Shown piece by piece: positions 61,701 to 64,000 of a stretch of DNA of 64,000 bases. The stretch comes from Yamagishiella unicocca (taxonomy: Eukaryota > Chlorophyta > Chlorophyceae > Chlamydomonadales > Volvocaceae). The stretch is from contig BDSL01000017.1 of NCBI GenBank assembly GCA_003116995.1, positions 1,285,808 through 1,349,807 on the forward strand, given 5' to 3'. How positions within the stretch are numbered: position 1 is the stretch's first letter; each line of letters opens with the position of its first letter. Below the pieces are notes generated by a model. The model saw only the letters and a list, made by a program, of their open reading frames with translations. It was not told the DNA's origin and made no database searches. Made by a program: the position numbers and the translations under genes.

Positions 61701-63758
61701 TGGCACTGGCGCCTCTGGCCTCAATCATCCTGCGTGCCTTCCACCCTTGCTCGATTCCACCAGCGGCCATCAGTGGGGGACCTCCGTCCACGGGCGCCGT
61801 GCCGCTGGCGGTGTTGCAAGCCCCTGTGGCAGCGGCAGTAGACCCGACGCAGCTGGCAGCATCGCAGGTGGGTGCAACGACTGGCATGGTGCACATGGGG
61901 CGGGGGACATGCAAGAGGCCCACGCCATCCGCATGCCTCCGTGTGAGCCTTGGTTGCTTGGCACTGGCGCCTCTGGCCTCAATCATCCTGCGTGCCTTCC
62001 ACCCTTGCTCGATTCCACCAGGCGGCCATCAGTGGGGGACCTCCGTCCACGGGCGCCGTGCCGCTGGCGGTGTTGCAAGCCCCTGTGGCGGCGGCAGTAG
62101 ACCCGACGCAGCTGGCAGCATCGCAGGTGGGTGCAACGACTGGCGTGGTGCACGTGGGGCGGGGTACATGCAACAGGCCCACGCCATCCGCCTGCCTCCG
62201 TGTGAGCCTTGGTCGTTGGCACTGGCGCGTCTGGCCTCAATCATCCTGCGTGCCTTCCACCCTTGCTCGATTCCACCAGGCGGCCATCAGTGAGGGACCT
62301 CCGTCCACGGGCGCCATGCTAGTGACCACCAGTGAGGGGCTGCCGTCCACGGCTGGAGGGCGATGCAATCAAGAAGGTGACAACAGGAAAAGGTTTAGGC
62401 CAACGGTAGGTACGGATGGGCCCATATACAGACTCCATCGTATTTCCGTCGATGGTCATCTGTGTGTGATCCCTCGCAAACTATTTATGCAGCTTACTAT
62501 GTGTCATTGCCATATCAACCTGGGTCCCTCAGGTCGAATACACGCTGGCAGGCCGCGGATTGAAGTCTTTTCCTGCAGAGCCAGTGTTAAGCGTCGCAAA
62601 CAGCAGCAGTCAAGGATGGAGCAGGGCTCCCACTGGCGGCTCTTGGAGCACTTGAGAGGGTGGACAGCAGCCTCTTCCTCTGCGATGTGGAGGATGTACC
62701 GGCGACTCTGAGGCTGCGTGGGTTGGCGGTCGTCAAGGATGATGAGCTGGGGCTCCTGGCCTCAGATGAGGCCGCATCAGCAGCCACAGCATTCATCCAG
62801 AAGGCCGGTCGCCCCATTTTCCAGCATGTCCTGCGGGATGCAGAAGGTGACATCGCAAGCTCAGAGGAGGGGAGGCCCTACCTTACAGGGTCGGGTGGTG
62901 AGCGTCTGCAGGCCCGGGTTCGGTCTTCGACAGCCCCAGGGCCATTGATCACCATCCAGAGGCGTGGAGAGGCGATAGTTAAACGGGTCATCGACCTGAT
63001 ACAAGCACAGAAGCCCGCACCCAAACTGCGCATTCGTAAGAGGGTACTCCTGGGCACCAGGCCCAGCGACCCGCCGGCCGAGGCGCAGGCCCTTCACGTG
63101 GATGTGCACCCTGGGAACGAGGACGCGTTCGTCGTGCTGCTTCCACTGGTGAGGGACACCGGTCTGCTGGTTGCACCCTACGGCAGCCACGTTACCATCA
63201 TTGCGTGGGAGCAGATTACTAAAAACTTCCGCAAGGTGGCAGATGGAGGCGAAGCTGGCACTTCTGCTGGCGGTGGCACTACTGCTGGCAGCACAGGCGA
63301 CGGCTCTGCTGGCGGTGGTGCTCGGTCTGGGCGCGGCGTGGGTGGTGCAGCTGCTGCTCGTGGGTGTTGATGTTGATGGTGGTGTGGGCGGCAGCACTGC
63401 TGCTGGTGTGGGTGGCGGGGCAGACGACGGGGCAGGAGGGGACAGCAGCGACAGTGCATCCGAGTCATCCAATGGTGAGGATGGCTCTGGTGATGATGGT
63501 GCACTCGATGACGATTTTGCTGCAAGCGTGATGCGGACCCTGCCCACCCACAAAATCTGCAGGCTGATGGTCCAGCCAGGACAGGCCCTGTTTTTGCACG
63601 GCAACGCCGTGCATGCAGGGGATGCCGGCAAGGTGGATGGCTGGACCCCTCGCCTGCACATGTATGTGCAGCCAGGCAAGGTGAAGGACAGGACCACTCC
63701 TGTCGAGGCCATGCACAAGGGCTTCGCAGCGGGGCTTTTTGGTCCCTGGAAGCCTTAG
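58703..63758 (+). CDS. Putative 2OG-Fe(II) dioxygenase-like protein, multi-exon
   Basis: Exon 1 is 58703-58930 (76 codons) and exon 2 is 58994-59272 (93 codons), joined in phase 0 through a GC-AG intron (AAG|GCAAGC). Neither exon has a recognised domain. After a 259-bp minisatellite, coding resumes at about 62604. It runs through ALERVDSSLFLCDVEDVP and RGLAVVKDDELG to ALHVDVHPGNEDAFVVLLPL and TGLLVAPYGSH. A Gly-rich linker and a frame change (short intron or indel, 63236-63435) precede PGQALFLHGNAVHAGDAG and WTPRLHMYV, with the stop at 63756-63758. The HxD pair (HVD), the distal His (NAVHAG) and the following Arg (TPRLH) sit as in double-stranded beta-helix 2OG-Fe(II) oxygenases. The substrate is unknown. 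Exon joins between 59272 and 62604 are unresolved; the phases imply an additional exon. Confidence 0.55.
59530..62300 (+). repeat. 259-bp minisatellite, about 11 copies
   Basis: GCAGCATCGCAGGTGGGTGC recurs at 59533, 59792, 60051, 60310, 60569, 60828, 61087 and 61346 (exactly 259 bp apart), then at about 61598, 61857 and 62117 after small deletions. Copies are very similar. The unit is not a multiple of 3, so long ORFs that rotate frame appear on both strands and are not credible genes. It lies between the second and the dioxygenase exons of the host gene. Confidence 0.95.
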
Positions 63759-63826
63759 GTTTGAGGGAGGGCGACGAGTGGGAATGGAGTTTTACTGAGG
63801 GACGGCAGCGAGTAGGGATGGGAGCT

Positions 63827-63960
63827 GGCAAGGTGGATGGCTGGACCCCTCGCCTGCACATGTATGTGCATCGCAGTTGGGCAAGGTGAAGGACAGGACC
63901 ACTGTCGAGGCCATGCACTGGGGCTTCACGGCGGGGCTTCAATACCCTGGAAGCCTTAGG
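63827..63960 (+). repeat. Partial duplication of the dioxygenase 3' end
   Basis: GGCAAGGTGGATGGCTGGAC and the following ~130 bp, including CGCCTGCACATGTATGTGCA and the terminal CTGGAAGCCTTAGG, repeat 63627-63762 with small indels that break the frame. The copy is a non-coding duplicate of the last exon end, just after the gene. Confidence 0.85.
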
Positions 63961-64000
63961 TTTCGAGGATGGCAATGAGTGGGGCTGGAGCCTTATTCTC

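Noticed and set aside
59327..62293. Many overlapping 170-400-codon ORFs on both strands
   Set aside because: They are frame-rotated translations of a 259-bp tandem repeat; both strands and all frames give similar ORFs.

Overview
The window looks like nuclear DNA of a green alga, most likely a volvocine (Chlamydomonas-like) species. The coding DNA is very GC-rich with G/C third positions. The genes have many short exons with GT-AG introns full of G- or C-rich minisatellites. TGTAA poly(A) signals lie downstream of several stops, and the proteins resemble those of the green lineage. The species itself cannot be named from this sequence.

Region 1 (1-33.6 kb) is the gene-bearing part. A FIST-domain protein (FBXO22-like, + strand, its 5' end outside the window) converges on a PP2C phosphatase (- strand). 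An SR-type splicing factor of the SRSF1/SR34 class (- strand) follows, reconstructed exon by exon in continuous phase. Next come two intronless - strand ORFs only 61 bp apart, a TOM22/TOM9-like import receptor and the LYR-motif assembly factor SDHAF3, a strong candidate for a bicistronic algal mRNA. A seven-exon RAP-domain protein (- strand, probably organelle-targeted) carries a broken reverse transcriptase in one intron. A nine-exon F-box/LRR protein (+ strand) hosts a tRNA-Ser(GCT) in an intron. A short degenerate motif and a ~400-bp element recur in the introns of these unrelated genes.

Region 2 (33.6-36.9 kb) is sparse. It holds two tRNA-like folds and a coding-like GC-rich patch.

Region 3 (36.9-53.8 kb) is a large repeat locus with a mirror-like layout. 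From the left it has 986-bp tandem units, an ACC/GCC-rich stretch, a (CCCA)n array, about 34 copies of an AT-rich 194-bp satellite, a (TGGG)n array, a GGT/GGC-rich stretch, and an ~835-bp tandem duplication related in inverted orientation to the left units. Part of the satellite is organised as 388-bp dimers.

Region 4 (53.8-64 kb) holds a multi-exon TNP2/DUF4218-type (CACTA/EnSpm) transposase on the - strand. Divergent from it, 395 bp away, is a + strand gene ending in a 2OG-Fe(II) dioxygenase-like fold, with an 11-copy 259-bp minisatellite in its middle. Whether the two belong to one mobile element is the most interesting open question here.

Exon boundaries were inferred by eye from splice consensus, reading-frame continuity and family motifs. 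No database search was possible.
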